Part shown: positions 54,538-64,000 of the stretch, one piece after another
How the letters are laid out: each line of letters opens with the position of its first letter
Numbering within the stretch: the stretch's first letter is position 1
Assembly (NCBI RefSeq): GCF_012563325.1
Contig: NZ_CP046232.1
Span: 448,215 to 512,214 of the forward strand
From: Enterobacteriaceae endosymbiont of Plateumaris braccata
Lineage (GTDB): Bacteria; Pseudomonadota; Gammaproteobacteria; Enterobacterales; Enterobacteriaceae
Direction: 5' to 3'
Length of the DNA: 64,000 nucleotides
Program-made: the position numbers and the translations under genes
The notes under the pieces: generated by a model
What the model saw: only the letters and a program-made list of their open reading frames with translations
The model's database searches: none
Told to the model about the DNA's origin: nothing

Positions 54538-56307
54538 ATGTTTTATTTATTATATTTTTTACAAAATTATAAAAAATATGTAAAAATTCTTTGTTTTGGT
54601 ATATTAATAACAATAATTACTAATTTAATGAGCATTTCTTTATCAGTGATATCTGGTTGGTTATTAACTTCTACTTTTTTATTTAAATTAATAAGTAATA
54701 GTATTAATTATAATTATATAGTTCCTTCTGCTTTAATTAGAATTATCTCACTAATAAAAACCGTAACTAAATATTTTGAAAAAATTATTAAACATGATAG
54801 TACTTTACAAGTATTAAAAAATTTAAGAATTATGATATTTTGTAAAATTTTTCCTTTATATCCTTCTAATTTACAATATTTAAATAATAGTGACATATTA
54901 AATACGTTAATTTCAGATATTGAAACTTTAGATCATTTATATATACAAATTTTATCACCTATTATTAGTTTATTTGTAACTATTATAATCATATTAATTA
55001 ATTTAAGTTTTTTTAGTTTAACACTGTCTATTATACTTTGTTCAATTTTATTTTTTTCATTATTATTACATTCAATATATTTTTATAATTTAAGTAAATC
55101 TATTGGTAAAAATAATATTTATTATAGAAATAAATATTATTTGTATATAAGTAATTATCTATATTATCAAATAGAATATAGAATATTTGAAGGTATTAAT
55201 ATAATTAGAAAAAAAATTTATTTTTTAGAAACACAATGGAAAAATATACAATATAAAAAAAATAATTATAATGCACAATCACAATCAATAATAATTATTA
55301 TTAATGGAATTAACATAATAACTTTATTAATATATAGTAATTTATATTTATCTCATAATCTAAATTCTAAATTTTATATTATATCTTTTTTACTTTGTTT
55401 AATTACACTATCTCATTTATTATTACCTATAGGTAATATTTTCCATAATATTAGTGAAGTATTATTATCAGCTAAACAAATTTTTATGATTATATATCAA
55501 AAACCAATTATAAATTTTGCTAAACAAAAAAAAAATTTTACAGAAAGAAAACATAATATTATTATTAATATTGATAATATTTCTTTTAGTTATCCTCAAC
55601 AACCTTTACTAATATTAAAAAATTTATCTTTGTTTATAAAAGCTAATGAAAAAATAGCTATTACAGGACATAATGGTTGTGGAAAATCAACATTATTAAT
55701 GTTATTAACTAGAGCTTGGGATCCTATTAAAGGTATTATATACTTAAATAATATTAATTTAAAATTATGGGATCTATCTATTTTAAGAAAAAATATCAGT
55801 GTAATAAATCAACGTATATATCTTTTTAGTGATACATTAAAAAATAACTTATTATTAAATAATCAAAATAATTATAATATCAATTATGAATATTTAATAA
55901 AAATTATACATCTTGTAGGATTAAATAAATTAATTGATAATAATAAAGGTTTAGAATTATGGATGGGAGAAGGAGGTAGAAGTTTATCAGGTGGAGAGTT
56001 AAAAAGATTAGCTATTGCAAGAGCAATATTACATAATGGAAACTTAATATTATTAGATGAACCAACAGAAGGTTTAGATAATATTACATCTTATAATATT
56101 TTAAAATTAATATTTTCTATATTTAAAAAAAAAACAATAGTCATTATTACTCATAATATTAATATTATGAAAAAAATGGATTTTATATATTTTATGGATA
56201 ATGGTTGTTTTATTGAAAAAGGACATTACAATGATTTAGTTAATAAAAAAGGAAAATATTGGAAATATATAAATAATAATACAATGAATGATAAAAAAAA
56301 TATTTAA
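54538..56307 (+). CDS. cydC: Glutathione/cysteine exporter CydDC, subunit CydC
   Basis: Second half of the CydDC thiol exporter. The 589 residues (573 in E. coli) show the transmembrane domain (about 20-310) and the ATPase: GHNGCGKSTLLML, LSGGELKRLAIARAIL, LILLDEPTEGLD and IITHNINIM. AGGAG sits ahead of the ATG. The aat gene that lies between cydC and infA in E. coli is missing, bringing infA next to it. The transmembrane part is strongly diverged. Confidence 0.95.
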   Translation: MFYLLYFLQNYKKYVKILCFGILITIITNLMSISLSVISGWLLTSTFLFKLISNSINYNYIVPSALIRIISLIKTVTKYFEKIIKHDSTLQVLKNLRIMIFCKIFPLYPSNLQYLNNSDILNTLISDIETLDHLYIQILSPIISLFVTIIIILINLSFFSLTLSIILCSILFFSLLLHSIYFYNLSKSIGKNNIYYRNKYYLYISNYLYYQIEYRIFEGINIIRKKIYFLETQWKNIQYKKNNYNAQSQSIIIIINGINIITLLIYSNLYLSHNLNSKFYIISFLLCLITLSHLLLPIGNIFHNISEVLLSAKQIFMIIYQKPIINFAKQKKNFTERKHNIIINIDNISFSYPQQPLLILKNLSLFIKANEKIAITGHNGCGKSTLLMLLTRAWDPIKGIIYLNNINLKLWDLSILRKNISVINQRIYLFSDTLKNNLLLNNQNNYNINYEYLIKIIHLVGLNKLIDNNKGLELWMGEGGRSLSGGELKRLAIARAILHNGNLILLDEPTEGLDNITSYNILKLIFSIFKKKTIVIITHNINIMKKMDFIYFMDNGCFIEKGHYNDLVNKKGKYWKYINNNTMNDKKNI

Positions 56308-56338
56308 ATATTAAATAAATAATTAAGGAAATAAATTA

Positions 56339-56557
56339 ATGTCTAAATTAGATAATATAGAAATGCAAGGAATAGTTTTAAATACATTACCTAACACTGT
56401 TTTTCATGTAAAGCTAGAAAATGGACATACAGTAATTGCTCATATTTCAGGTAAAATGAGAAAAAATTATATTAGAATTCTTACAGGAGATAAAGTTACT
56501 GTAGAATTAACACCTTATGATTTAAGTAAAGGAAGAATTATTTTTCGCAGTCGCTAA
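56339..56557 (+). CDS. infA: Translation initiation factor IF-1
   Basis: S1/OB-fold factor that blocks the ribosomal A site during initiation. All 72 residues align with E. coli IF-1: [58 protein letters not shown] precedes the ATG. It is 31 bases after cydC and convergent with trxB. Confidence 0.98.
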   Translation: MSKLDNIEMQGIVLNTLPNTVFHVKLENGHTVIAHISGKMRKNYIRILTGDKVTVELTPYDLSKGRIIFRSR

Positions 56558-56610
56558 AATAACATATATTTAAAATTTAAATTAAATTTAATAAATAGTG
56601 TATAAAACAT

Positions 56611-57576
56611 TTAAAAATTTTTCCTTAAATAATTTTGAGCATCTAAAGCAGCCATACAACCAGTAGCAGCTGATGTGATGGCTTGTCTATATACATTATC
56701 CATTACATCACCAGCAGCAAAAATACCTTTAATATTAGTTTGTGTAGAATTAAAATTATTTTTTGATATATTATTAGTAATAATATATCCATCATTATCT
56801 AATTTTAACGAATTTTTAAATAAATTAGTATTTGGTATAGTTCCTATAGAAATAAAAATACCATATAAATTTATTATTTTATAATTTTCTGTATTTTTTA
56901 AAGAAAAAATTTTTATTCCTGTTACTCCTGATTTATTACCTAATATTTCTTTTACTATATAAGGATAATGTAATTTAATATTATTATTTTTTACTTTTTC
57001 AAGTAATTTATTAATTAATATTTTTTCAGCACTAAAAAAAGATTTTCTATGTATTACATGAACTTCTGAAGCTATGTTAGATAAATATAAAGCTTCTTCT
57101 ATAGCAGTATTACCACCACCTACTACAGCAATTTTTTTATTATAATAAAAAGATCCATCACAAATAGCACAAGAGGAAATTCCTTTACCTATAAATTTTT
57201 TTTCAGAATTTAATCCTAAAAATTTTGGTGTTGCTCCTGTAGCAATAATTAAACTATCACATGTATAATTAAAAAAATTTCCTGTTAAGCAAAAAGGTTT
57301 TTTTTTGAAATTTACTTTTATTATATAATCATTTATTATATTTGTTTTAAAAGACAATGCATGATTATATAAATTATTCATTAATTTTTTGCTAGATATA
57401 CTAGGAAAACTTCCAGGCCAATTTTCTATATTTGTAGTTTTCATTAATTGACCACCTATATCTATCCCAGTTATTAATATTGGTTTAAGATTTGCTCTAG
57501 CAGAATATATAGCTGCAGTATAACCTGCAGGACCAGATCCTAAAATTAAAAGTTTTGTATGTTGTGTATTTTTCAT
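56611..57576 (-). CDS. trxB: Thioredoxin reductase
   Basis: FAD/NADPH enzyme that reduces thioredoxin, which in turn regenerates ribonucleotide reductase. The 321 residues match E. coli (321). FAD motif LGSGPAGYTAAIYSARA, redox pair CAIC in SSCAICDGSFYY, NADPH motif VVGGGNTAIEEALYL, and C-terminal GIFAAGDVMDNVYRQAITSA. It is next to the infA/cyd genes, as in E. coli, but lrp is absent between it and serS. Confidence 0.98.
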   Translation of the reverse strand: MKNTQHTKLLILGSGPAGYTAAIYSARANLKPILITGIDIGGQLMKTTNIENWPGSFPSISSKKLMNNLYNHALSFKTNIINDYIIKVNFKKKPFCLTGNFFNYTCDSLIIATGATPKFLGLNSEKKFIGKGISSCAICDGSFYYNKKIAVVGGGNTAIEEALYLSNIASEVHVIHRKSFFSAEKILINKLLEKVKNNNIKLHYPYIVKEILGNKSGVTGIKIFSLKNTENYKIINLYGIFISIGTIPNTNLFKNSLKLDNDGYIITNNISKNNFNSTQTNIKGIFAAGDVMDNVYRQAITSAATGCMAALDAQNYLRKNF

Positions 57577-57784
57577 AAATTTTTTATAATTTTTATAAAA
57601 ATTATTAAAAGTTATTAGGATCTATAAAATAAATATATTCATTATTAATTAATTATATTAATTATATAACTTTTATCATAATATATAAATATATAATTTA
57701 ATAATTAATATTAAATAATTATTTATTAATCTTTTATTAATCATTATAATAAAATATAAATATATGTAAGGTATTAAAAAATAT

Positions 57785-59071
57785 ATGTTAGATCCTAATT
57801 TGTTTCGTTTTAATATAAAATATGTATCTCAAATGCTTAAAAAAAGAAATTTTATATTAGATATTGATTTAATAAGTAAATTAGAACAAAAAAGAAAAAA
57901 TTTACAAATAAAAATAGAACAATTGCAAATAAAAAAAAAAAATAAATCTAAAGATTTAATAAAAAAAAATACTGCAAATTTTGATTATTGTAAAAATCAA
58001 ATCAATAAAATTAATAATGAATTATTTTTATTAAAAAAAAAAATAACAAATATAAAAAATGATATAAAAAATATTTATGAAATAATTCCAAATATTCCAT
58101 TAGATGATGTTCCTTATGGGAAAAATAATCAAGATAATAAAGAGATAAAAAAATGGGGTGATATTCCATCTTATAATTTTCCAATAAAAAATCATTTAGA
58201 ATTAGGATCATTAAACAATGGAATAGATCTTGAATCCGGTGTTATTTTAAGTGGATCAAAATTTGTAGTAATGAGAGGGTTAATAGCCTATTTACATAGG
58301 ATTTTAATTCAATTTATGTTAGATTTACATGTTTTTTATCATAATTATGAAGAAATTTATGTACCTTATATAGTTAAAAATAAAACTTTATATGGTACGG
58401 GTCAATTACCTAAATTTAGTGATGATATTTTTCATATTAAATCAATCAATCATCATGATAAGAATCAATATTCTTTAATTCCCACAGCAGAAGTACCGTT
58501 AACTAATATAGTTTATAATAAAATTATAAAAGAAAATACATTACCAATAAAATTGGTAGCACATAGCCCATGTTTTCGATCTGAAGTTGGATCTTATGGA
58601 CAATATAATAAAGGTTTAATTCGTACACATCAATTTGATAAAGTAGAATTAGTACAATTAGTACGTCCTGAAGATTCTTTAAAAACATTAGAAATTATTA
58701 CTCAACATGCAGAAAAAGTGTTAAAACTTTTAAAATTACCTTATAGAAAAATGCTTTTATGTACAGGAGATATGGGTTTTGCTTCTAGCAAAACATATGA
58801 TTTAGAAGTATGGTTTCCATCAAAAGAAAAATATTATGAAGTTTCATCTTGTTCTAATATGTCTGATTTTCAATCTAGGCGAATAAAAGCTAGATATAGA
58901 AAAATGAATGAAAATAAAAATATTTTTATTCATACATTAAATGGATCTGGATTAGCTGTTGGAAGAACTTTAGCAGCTATAATGGAAAATTATCAATTAG
59001 AAAATGGTAATATTAAAATACCTAATATTTTAAAACCATATATGAAAAAATTTTCTTATAAAAGTAAATAA
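57785..59071 (+). CDS. serS: Seryl-tRNA synthetase
   Basis: Class II synthetase charging tRNA-Ser (and selenocysteine tRNA where present). The 428 residues (430 in E. coli) have the N-terminal coiled-coil arm (about 27-100, very Lys/Asn-rich), motif 2 HSPCFRSEVGSYGQ, FDKVELVQLVRPE and motif 3 LNGSGLAVGRTLAAIMENYQ. AAGG precedes the ATG. It is divergent from trxB and convergent with argR. Confidence 0.97.
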   Translation: MLDPNLFRFNIKYVSQMLKKRNFILDIDLISKLEQKRKNLQIKIEQLQIKKKNKSKDLIKKNTANFDYCKNQINKINNELFLLKKKITNIKNDIKNIYEIIPNIPLDDVPYGKNNQDNKEIKKWGDIPSYNFPIKNHLELGSLNNGIDLESGVILSGSKFVVMRGLIAYLHRILIQFMLDLHVFYHNYEEIYVPYIVKNKTLYGTGQLPKFSDDIFHIKSINHHDKNQYSLIPTAEVPLTNIVYNKIIKENTLPIKLVAHSPCFRSEVGSYGQYNKGLIRTHQFDKVELVQLVRPEDSLKTLEIITQHAEKVLKLLKLPYRKMLLCTGDMGFASSKTYDLEVWFPSKEKYYEVSSCSNMSDFQSRRIKARYRKMNENKNIFIHTLNGSGLAVGRTLAAIMENYQLENGNIKIPNILKPYMKKFSYKSK

Positions 59072-59100
59072 AAAAACATATTTTATATATATGAAAAATT

Positions 59101-59571
59101 TTATTTAAATAAAATTTTAATATTATTATATAAATTAATAGTTTTAAATAAACGAGTTGGAATAATAAAAATGGTATCATCTCCAGCAATAGTACCAAGA
59201 ATTCCTTCTGATTTACCTAAAGAATCTAATAAACGAGCTATTAGTTGAGCCGCACCAGGACTAGTATGAATAATAATTAAAACATCATTATAATCAATAT
59301 CTAAAACTAAATTTCTTAGTGAACTAGTAGTATTTGGTACACTTAAATCTAAAGGAAAACAATAAACCATTTCCATTTTAATATTTCTAGTTCTTATTGC
59401 ACCAAATTTAGTTAACATTCTGGAGACTTTAGATTGATTAATCTTATTAAATCCTTCTTCTTGTAAAGCACGTACAATTTCAATTTGTGTGCTAAATTTT
59501 TCTTTTTTAATTAAATTTTTAAATATTTTTACTAACATTTCTTCTTTTTTTTTTATAGAATTGTTATACAT
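59101..59571 (-). CDS. argR: Arginine repressor ArgR
   Basis: Hexameric, arginine-binding transcription factor that represses arginine genes and also aids XerCD recombination in E. coli. The 156 residues equal the E. coli length and are unusually well conserved: winged-helix segment [20 protein letters not shown], and arginine-binding/oligomer domain [45 protein letters not shown] lies ahead of the ATG. Transcription factors are usually lost in genomes like this. I could not find a convincing ARG box in its own upstream region. Confidence 0.96.
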   Translation of the reverse strand: MYNNSIKKKEEMLVKIFKNLIKKEKFSTQIEIVRALQEEGFNKINQSKVSRMLTKFGAIRTRNIKMEMVYCFPLDLSVPNTTSSLRNLVLDIDYNDVLIIIHTSPGAAQLIARLLDSLGKSEGILGTIAGDDTIFIIPTRLFKTINLYNNIKILFK

Positions 59572-59888
59572 AAAATCACCAATAAAATAACAAACAATAT
59601 TATTTCTATATATAATGAAAATTATTAGTAATGTAAATCAAATAAATTTTTAACATACATACTTAGATAAAATATTTATATTTTAATTATTAATTGTAAT
59701 ATTAAATCATTTAAAATGTCAATAATTATTTAATTATTGTGTATATAAAAAATAAAATTTTAGCTATAAAGATAAATTGATTTTATTAATTAACTATATT
59801 ATTATCTATATAAATTAAATATTTTTTTATAAAAATTTTTTATATTATTTATATAAAATATATGTTTTATACTTTAGGTAACTTTAAT
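59572..59888. other. Divergent argR-rplM spacer
   Basis: About 317 bases of A/T-rich sequence holding promoters for both genes. No ARG-box palindrome (TGAAT-N4-ATTCA) is visible. TAGCTATAAAG near 59761 is a possible -10 for rplM but lacks a well-spaced -35. In E. coli the deg protease genes lie in this interval; none remains. Confidence 0.5.
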
Positions 59889-60314
59889 ATGTATTATATT
59901 GAAAATAACGTAAATAATTATCATAAATGGTATCTTATTGATGCTAAAAAAAAAATTTTAGGTAGATTAGCTAGTGCAATAGCTTATTATTTAATGGGAA
60001 AACATAAAATAACTTATAGTCCTCATATAGATTGTGGTGATTACATCACTGTAATTAATGCAGAAAAAATTCAAGTGACAGGTAATAAAAGAAAAAATAA
60101 AATATATTACAAACATAGTGGTTATGCTGGAGGAATAAAAAAAATATCATTAAATGAATTAATTAATAATTATCCTAATAGGGTAATAAAAAATGCAGTA
60201 AAAGGAATGTTGCCTAAGAATAAAATAGGTTATTTAATATTAAATAGATTAAAGATTTATTCTGGAAAAAAACATAAACATGTAGCTCAAAAACATTATA
60301 TTTTAAATATTTGA
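59889..60314 (+). CDS. rplM: 50S ribosomal protein L13
   Basis: Early-assembling large-subunit protein. An in-frame ATG at 59862 exists, but the one at 59889 has AGGTA eight bases upstream (59876-59880) and gives 141 residues, against 142 in E. coli. Landmarks: [65 protein letters not shown]. It ends in TGA and is 13 bases from rpsI. Confidence 0.97.
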   Translation: MYYIENNVNNYHKWYLIDAKKKILGRLASAIAYYLMGKHKITYSPHIDCGDYITVINAEKIQVTGNKRKNKIYYKHSGYAGGIKKISLNELINNYPNRVIKNAVKGMLPKNKIGYLILNRLKIYSGKKHKHVAQKHYILNI

Positions 60315-60327
60315 TAGGATTATTATA

Positions 60328-60723
60328 ATGATTGTAGATAATAAAAATTATGCAACAGGAAGAAGAAAAAGTTCTTCTGCTAGAATATTTCTTAAAAAAG
60401 GAAATGGATTAATTAATATAAATAATAAATCTTTAGAAAAATATTTTTCTAGAAATACATCTAGAATGATAGTATTACAACCTTTAGAATTATTAAAAAT
60501 TAATAATACATTAGATTTATATATTACAGTAAAAGGTGGAGGAATTTCAGGACAAGCAGGAGCTATACGTCATGGAATTACTAGAGCTTTAATTAAATAT
60601 AATAATATTTATAAAGAAAAATTAAGAAAAGCTGGATTTATTACTCGTGATGATCGTAAAGTAGAACGAAAAAAAGTAGGTTTTAAAAAATCTAGAAAAA
60701 GTCCTCAATTTTCTAAACGATAA
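60328..60723 (+). CDS. rpsI: 30S ribosomal protein S9
   Basis: Small-subunit protein S9, whose C-terminal tail reaches the P-site tRNA. The 131 residues (130 in E. coli) carry [35 protein letters not shown] and the tail [15 protein letters not shown] ending in the conserved Lys-Arg. AGGA precedes the ATG. Co-transcribed with rplM. Confidence 0.98.
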   Translation: MIVDNKNYATGRRKSSSARIFLKKGNGLININNKSLEKYFSRNTSRMIVLQPLELLKINNTLDLYITVKGGGISGQAGAIRHGITRALIKYNNIYKEKLRKAGFITRDDRKVERKKVGFKKSRKSPQFSKR

Positions 60724-60872
60724 GATATAAATTAATATAAAAATATTTATTTTTATTATAAATAATTGAAAAACTAATAATCTTAAATTATTAATTATTT
60801 AATTCTAAATAAATTTGGTTTTTTTATATTTGTTTTTAAATTTAAAAATTTTTATTATAGAGAATAATTATA

Positions 60873-62129
60873 ATGGATAAGTTTATTATTAAAGGACCTG
60901 TAAAACTTAAAGGGAAAGTAACTATTTCTGGTTCTAAAAATGCAGCATTACCAATATTATTTGCATCACTTTTAATTAAAGATATAGTAGAAATAAAAAA
61001 CGTTCCTAACTTAAAAGATATTGATATAGCAATAAAAATTTTAATTAAATTAGGAGTAAAAATTGAAAGAAAAAAATCATTAATAATAAATGCTATCAAT
61101 ATATTACAATGTAATCCACCTTCCCATTTAATTAAATCTATTAGAGCATCTATTTGGATTTTAAGTCCATTATTAAAAAGAACTGGAAAAGTTAATGTAT
61201 CATTTCCAGGTGGATGTTCTATTGGCGATAGACCTATTGATTTACATATAAATAGTTTAAAAATATTAGGAGCAAATATTAATGTAAAAAAAAATTATAT
61301 TAAAGGATATATTAAAACAAATTTTAAAGGTAACATTATATGTATGAAAAATATTAGTGTAGGTGCAACTATTACTACAATAATAGCAGCTACATTAGCT
61401 TCTAATGTTACAATTATAGAGAATGCTGCCAAAGAACCAGAAATACAAGATTTAGCTAATTTTTTAAATACGATGGGAGCAAATATACAAGGTGCTGGAA
61501 CAAATAAAATTGTTATTGAAGGTGTAAAAAAACTAAAAGGAGGAGTTTATACAATTATATCAGATAGAATAGAAACAGGAACATTTTTAGTGGCTGCAGC
61601 AATATGTAAAAGTAAAATATTATGTAAAAATACTAATCCAAATAATTTAAATATAGTTTTAAATAAATTAAAAAAAACAGGTGCTGAAATTGAAATAGGA
61701 AAAAATTGGTGTAGCATTAATATGCATGGTAAAAGACCAAAATCTGTTAATATAATAACTGGTCCTTATCCTAATTTTCCTACTGATATGCAATCTCAAT
61801 TTGCATTATTAAATTTAATTTCAACAGGTATTAGTACTATTAAAGAAAATATTTTTAAAAATCGTTTTATGTATGTACCAGAATTAATACGTATGGGCGC
61901 GAATATAATATTAAAAAAAAATATATTAAAATGTAAAGGAATTAAATCACTTTCTGGTTCTGAAGTTATAGCAACTGATTTAAGAGCTTCAGTAAGTTTA
62001 GTATTAGCTGGATGTATTGCTTCTGGAATTACTATTATTAATAATATTTCTCATATAGATCGTGGATATGAAAATATTGAAAATAAACTTTCTAGTTTAG
62101 GAGCAAATATTAAAAGAATAAAATATTAA
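60873..62129 (+). CDS. murA: UDP-N-acetylglucosamine 1-carboxyvinyltransferase
   Basis: First committed step of peptidoglycan synthesis: transfers enolpyruvate from PEP to UDP-GlcNAc. The 418 residues (419 in E. coli) include SGSKNAALPILFASLL, the catalytic Cys115 loop GGCSIGDRPIDLHI, and C-terminal DLRASVSLVLAGCIASG with the conserved Arg. The 149-base spacer before it may carry its own promoter. Its presence with lysA, which uses the wall precursor DAP, suggests a cell wall is still made. Confidence 0.97.
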   Translation: MDKFIIKGPVKLKGKVTISGSKNAALPILFASLLIKDIVEIKNVPNLKDIDIAIKILIKLGVKIERKKSLIINAINILQCNPPSHLIKSIRASIWILSPLLKRTGKVNVSFPGGCSIGDRPIDLHINSLKILGANINVKKNYIKGYIKTNFKGNIICMKNISVGATITTIIAATLASNVTIIENAAKEPEIQDLANFLNTMGANIQGAGTNKIVIEGVKKLKGGVYTIISDRIETGTFLVAAAICKSKILCKNTNPNNLNIVLNKLKKTGAEIEIGKNWCSINMHGKRPKSVNIITGPYPNFPTDMQSQFALLNLISTGISTIKENIFKNRFMYVPELIRMGANIILKKNILKCKGIKSLSGSEVIATDLRASVSLVLAGCIASGITIINNISHIDRGYENIENKLSSLGANIKRIKY

Positions 62130-62221
62130 AATATTTATAATAATATATAATTTTAATAACTTTAAAATTTAATATAAAATGTTAATTTTATTTTAAATTT
62201 TTAATAAATAAGGATTTATAT

Positions 62222-62533
62222 ATGTATGCTATTTTTATTAATGGTGGGAAACAATATAAAGTTGTAGAAGGACAAACTATAAAACTAGAAAAATTTAAAG
62301 GTAATATAGGAGAAATAATAGAATTTAATAAAATATTGTTAATATATAATAAAAATATTTTGAAAATAGGACAACCATTAATTGAAGGAACATCAATAAC
62401 AGCTAAATTAATTGCTCATAAACGAAGTAAAAAAATTAAAATAGTTAAATTTCATAGAAGAAAACATTTTCATAAAGTGCAAGGACATCGTCAATTTTTT
62501 ACTACTATTAAAATAATTAAAATTAAAATCTAA
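62222..62533 (+). CDS. rplU: 50S ribosomal protein L21
   Basis: Large-subunit protein L21. The 103 residues equal E. coli: MYAIFINGGKQYKVVEGQ at the start, and the C-terminal signature KFHRRKHFHKVQGHRQFFT. AAGGA precedes the ATG. First gene of rplU-rpmA-obgE. Confidence 0.97.
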   Translation: MYAIFINGGKQYKVVEGQTIKLEKFKGNIGEIIEFNKILLIYNKNILKIGQPLIEGTSITAKLIAHKRSKKIKIVKFHRRKHFHKVQGHRQFFTTIKIIKIKI

Positions 62534-62554
62534 TATATAAAAAAGGTAATATAT

Positions 62555-62812
62555 ATGGCTCATAAAAAAGCTGGAGGATCTACAAGAAATGGGAGAGATT
62601 CACATTCTAAAAGATTAGGTATAAAACATTTTGGTGGAGAAAAAATACAAGCAGGATCTATTATTGTGCGTCAAAGAGGAACAAAATTTCATGCAGGTAC
62701 AAATGTAGGATGTGGTAGAGATCATACTTTGTATGCTATAAAAAATGGAATAGTAAAATTTAATAAGAAAGGAATAAAACATAAAAAATATATTCATATA
62801 ATTACTATATAA
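62555..62812 (+). CDS. rpmA: 50S ribosomal protein L27
   Basis: Large-subunit protein whose N-terminus reaches the peptidyl-transferase centre. The 85 residues equal E. coli: [33 protein letters not shown] and [15 protein letters not shown] precedes the ATG, 21 bases after rplU. Confidence 0.98.
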   Translation: MAHKKAGGSTRNGRDSHSKRLGIKHFGGEKIQAGSIIVRQRGTKFHAGTNVGCGRDHTLYAIKNGIVKFNKKGIKHKKYIHIITI

Positions 62813-62906
62813 AACTTTTTAATAATATTTAAACTATTTATTTATAAAATAAATTTATATATAAAATTTTCACAAAAATTTTAATATATTAAATTTATAT
62901 TTTTAA

Positions 62907-63944
<1,038 letters not shown>

Positions 63945-64000
63945 ATTTAATTTTATTAATATTTTTATATATTAAATATAATTTGTCTGGATCATAAAAG

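Noticed and set aside
59572..59888. ARG box controlling argR
   Set aside because: AT-rich palindromic fragments occur, but none has the TGAAT-N4-ATTCA core.

Overview
This window comes from the chromosome of a strongly reduced, extremely AT-rich gammaproteobacterium. Nearly every protein aligns end to end with an Escherichia coli type (Enterobacterales) orthologue. Spacers are almost pure A/T, the Arg/Gly/Ala-rich proteins have drifted toward Lys/Asn/Ile, and many E. coli neighbours are missing from otherwise conserved gene blocks. There are no insertion sequences, phages, CRISPR arrays or recognisable tRNA/rRNA genes. This is the profile of a long-established insect or other animal endosymbiont; the host and genus cannot be named from the sequence alone. 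TGA is used as a stop (recD, rplM), so the genetic code is standard.

Layout from left to right: the end of the ATP synthase operon (atpD partial, atpC); aerobic ribonucleotide reductase nrdAB; a YdgI-type basic amino acid antiporter and ybgI on the minus strand; the ffh-rpsP-rimM-trmD-rplS block; the recombination genes recC-recB-recD on the minus strand (recC frameshifted in a 10-A tract, ptrA lost); lgt and mutH (divergent); lysA; ygfA; the general PTS genes ptsH-ptsI-crr; aspS-yebC (minus); a MalY/PatB family C-S lyase, argS and mnmA; an 848-bp spacer with a 34-bp perfect palindrome; and potABC without potD.

The middle holds the classic bacterial origin neighbourhood: mutM, mnmE, yidC, rnpA and rpmH read leftward, and dnaN and gyrB read rightward. 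dnaA and recF are missing from it, and no DnaA boxes are seen. Next come rpoZ-gmk, a freshly broken pmbA (tldE), ppa, pyrG-eno, cydDC-infA, trxB, serS, argR, rplM-rpsI-murA and rplU-rpmA-obgE.

Together the genes cover translation and tRNA/rRNA modification, DNA precursor supply and repair, cofactor-linked sugar phosphorylation, polyamine uptake, cytochrome bd assembly, and cell envelope steps (lgt, murA, lysA, yidC). I saw no wholly new multi-gene system. The most interesting signals are decay in progress: a full-length CTP synthase whose Mg/UTP sites are replaced, recC at a slippage-prone tract, pmbA with a frameshift and a stop, Ffh stripped of methionines, MutM with Arg for catalytic Lys57, loss of dnaA, and a polyamine importer without its binding protein in the operon.
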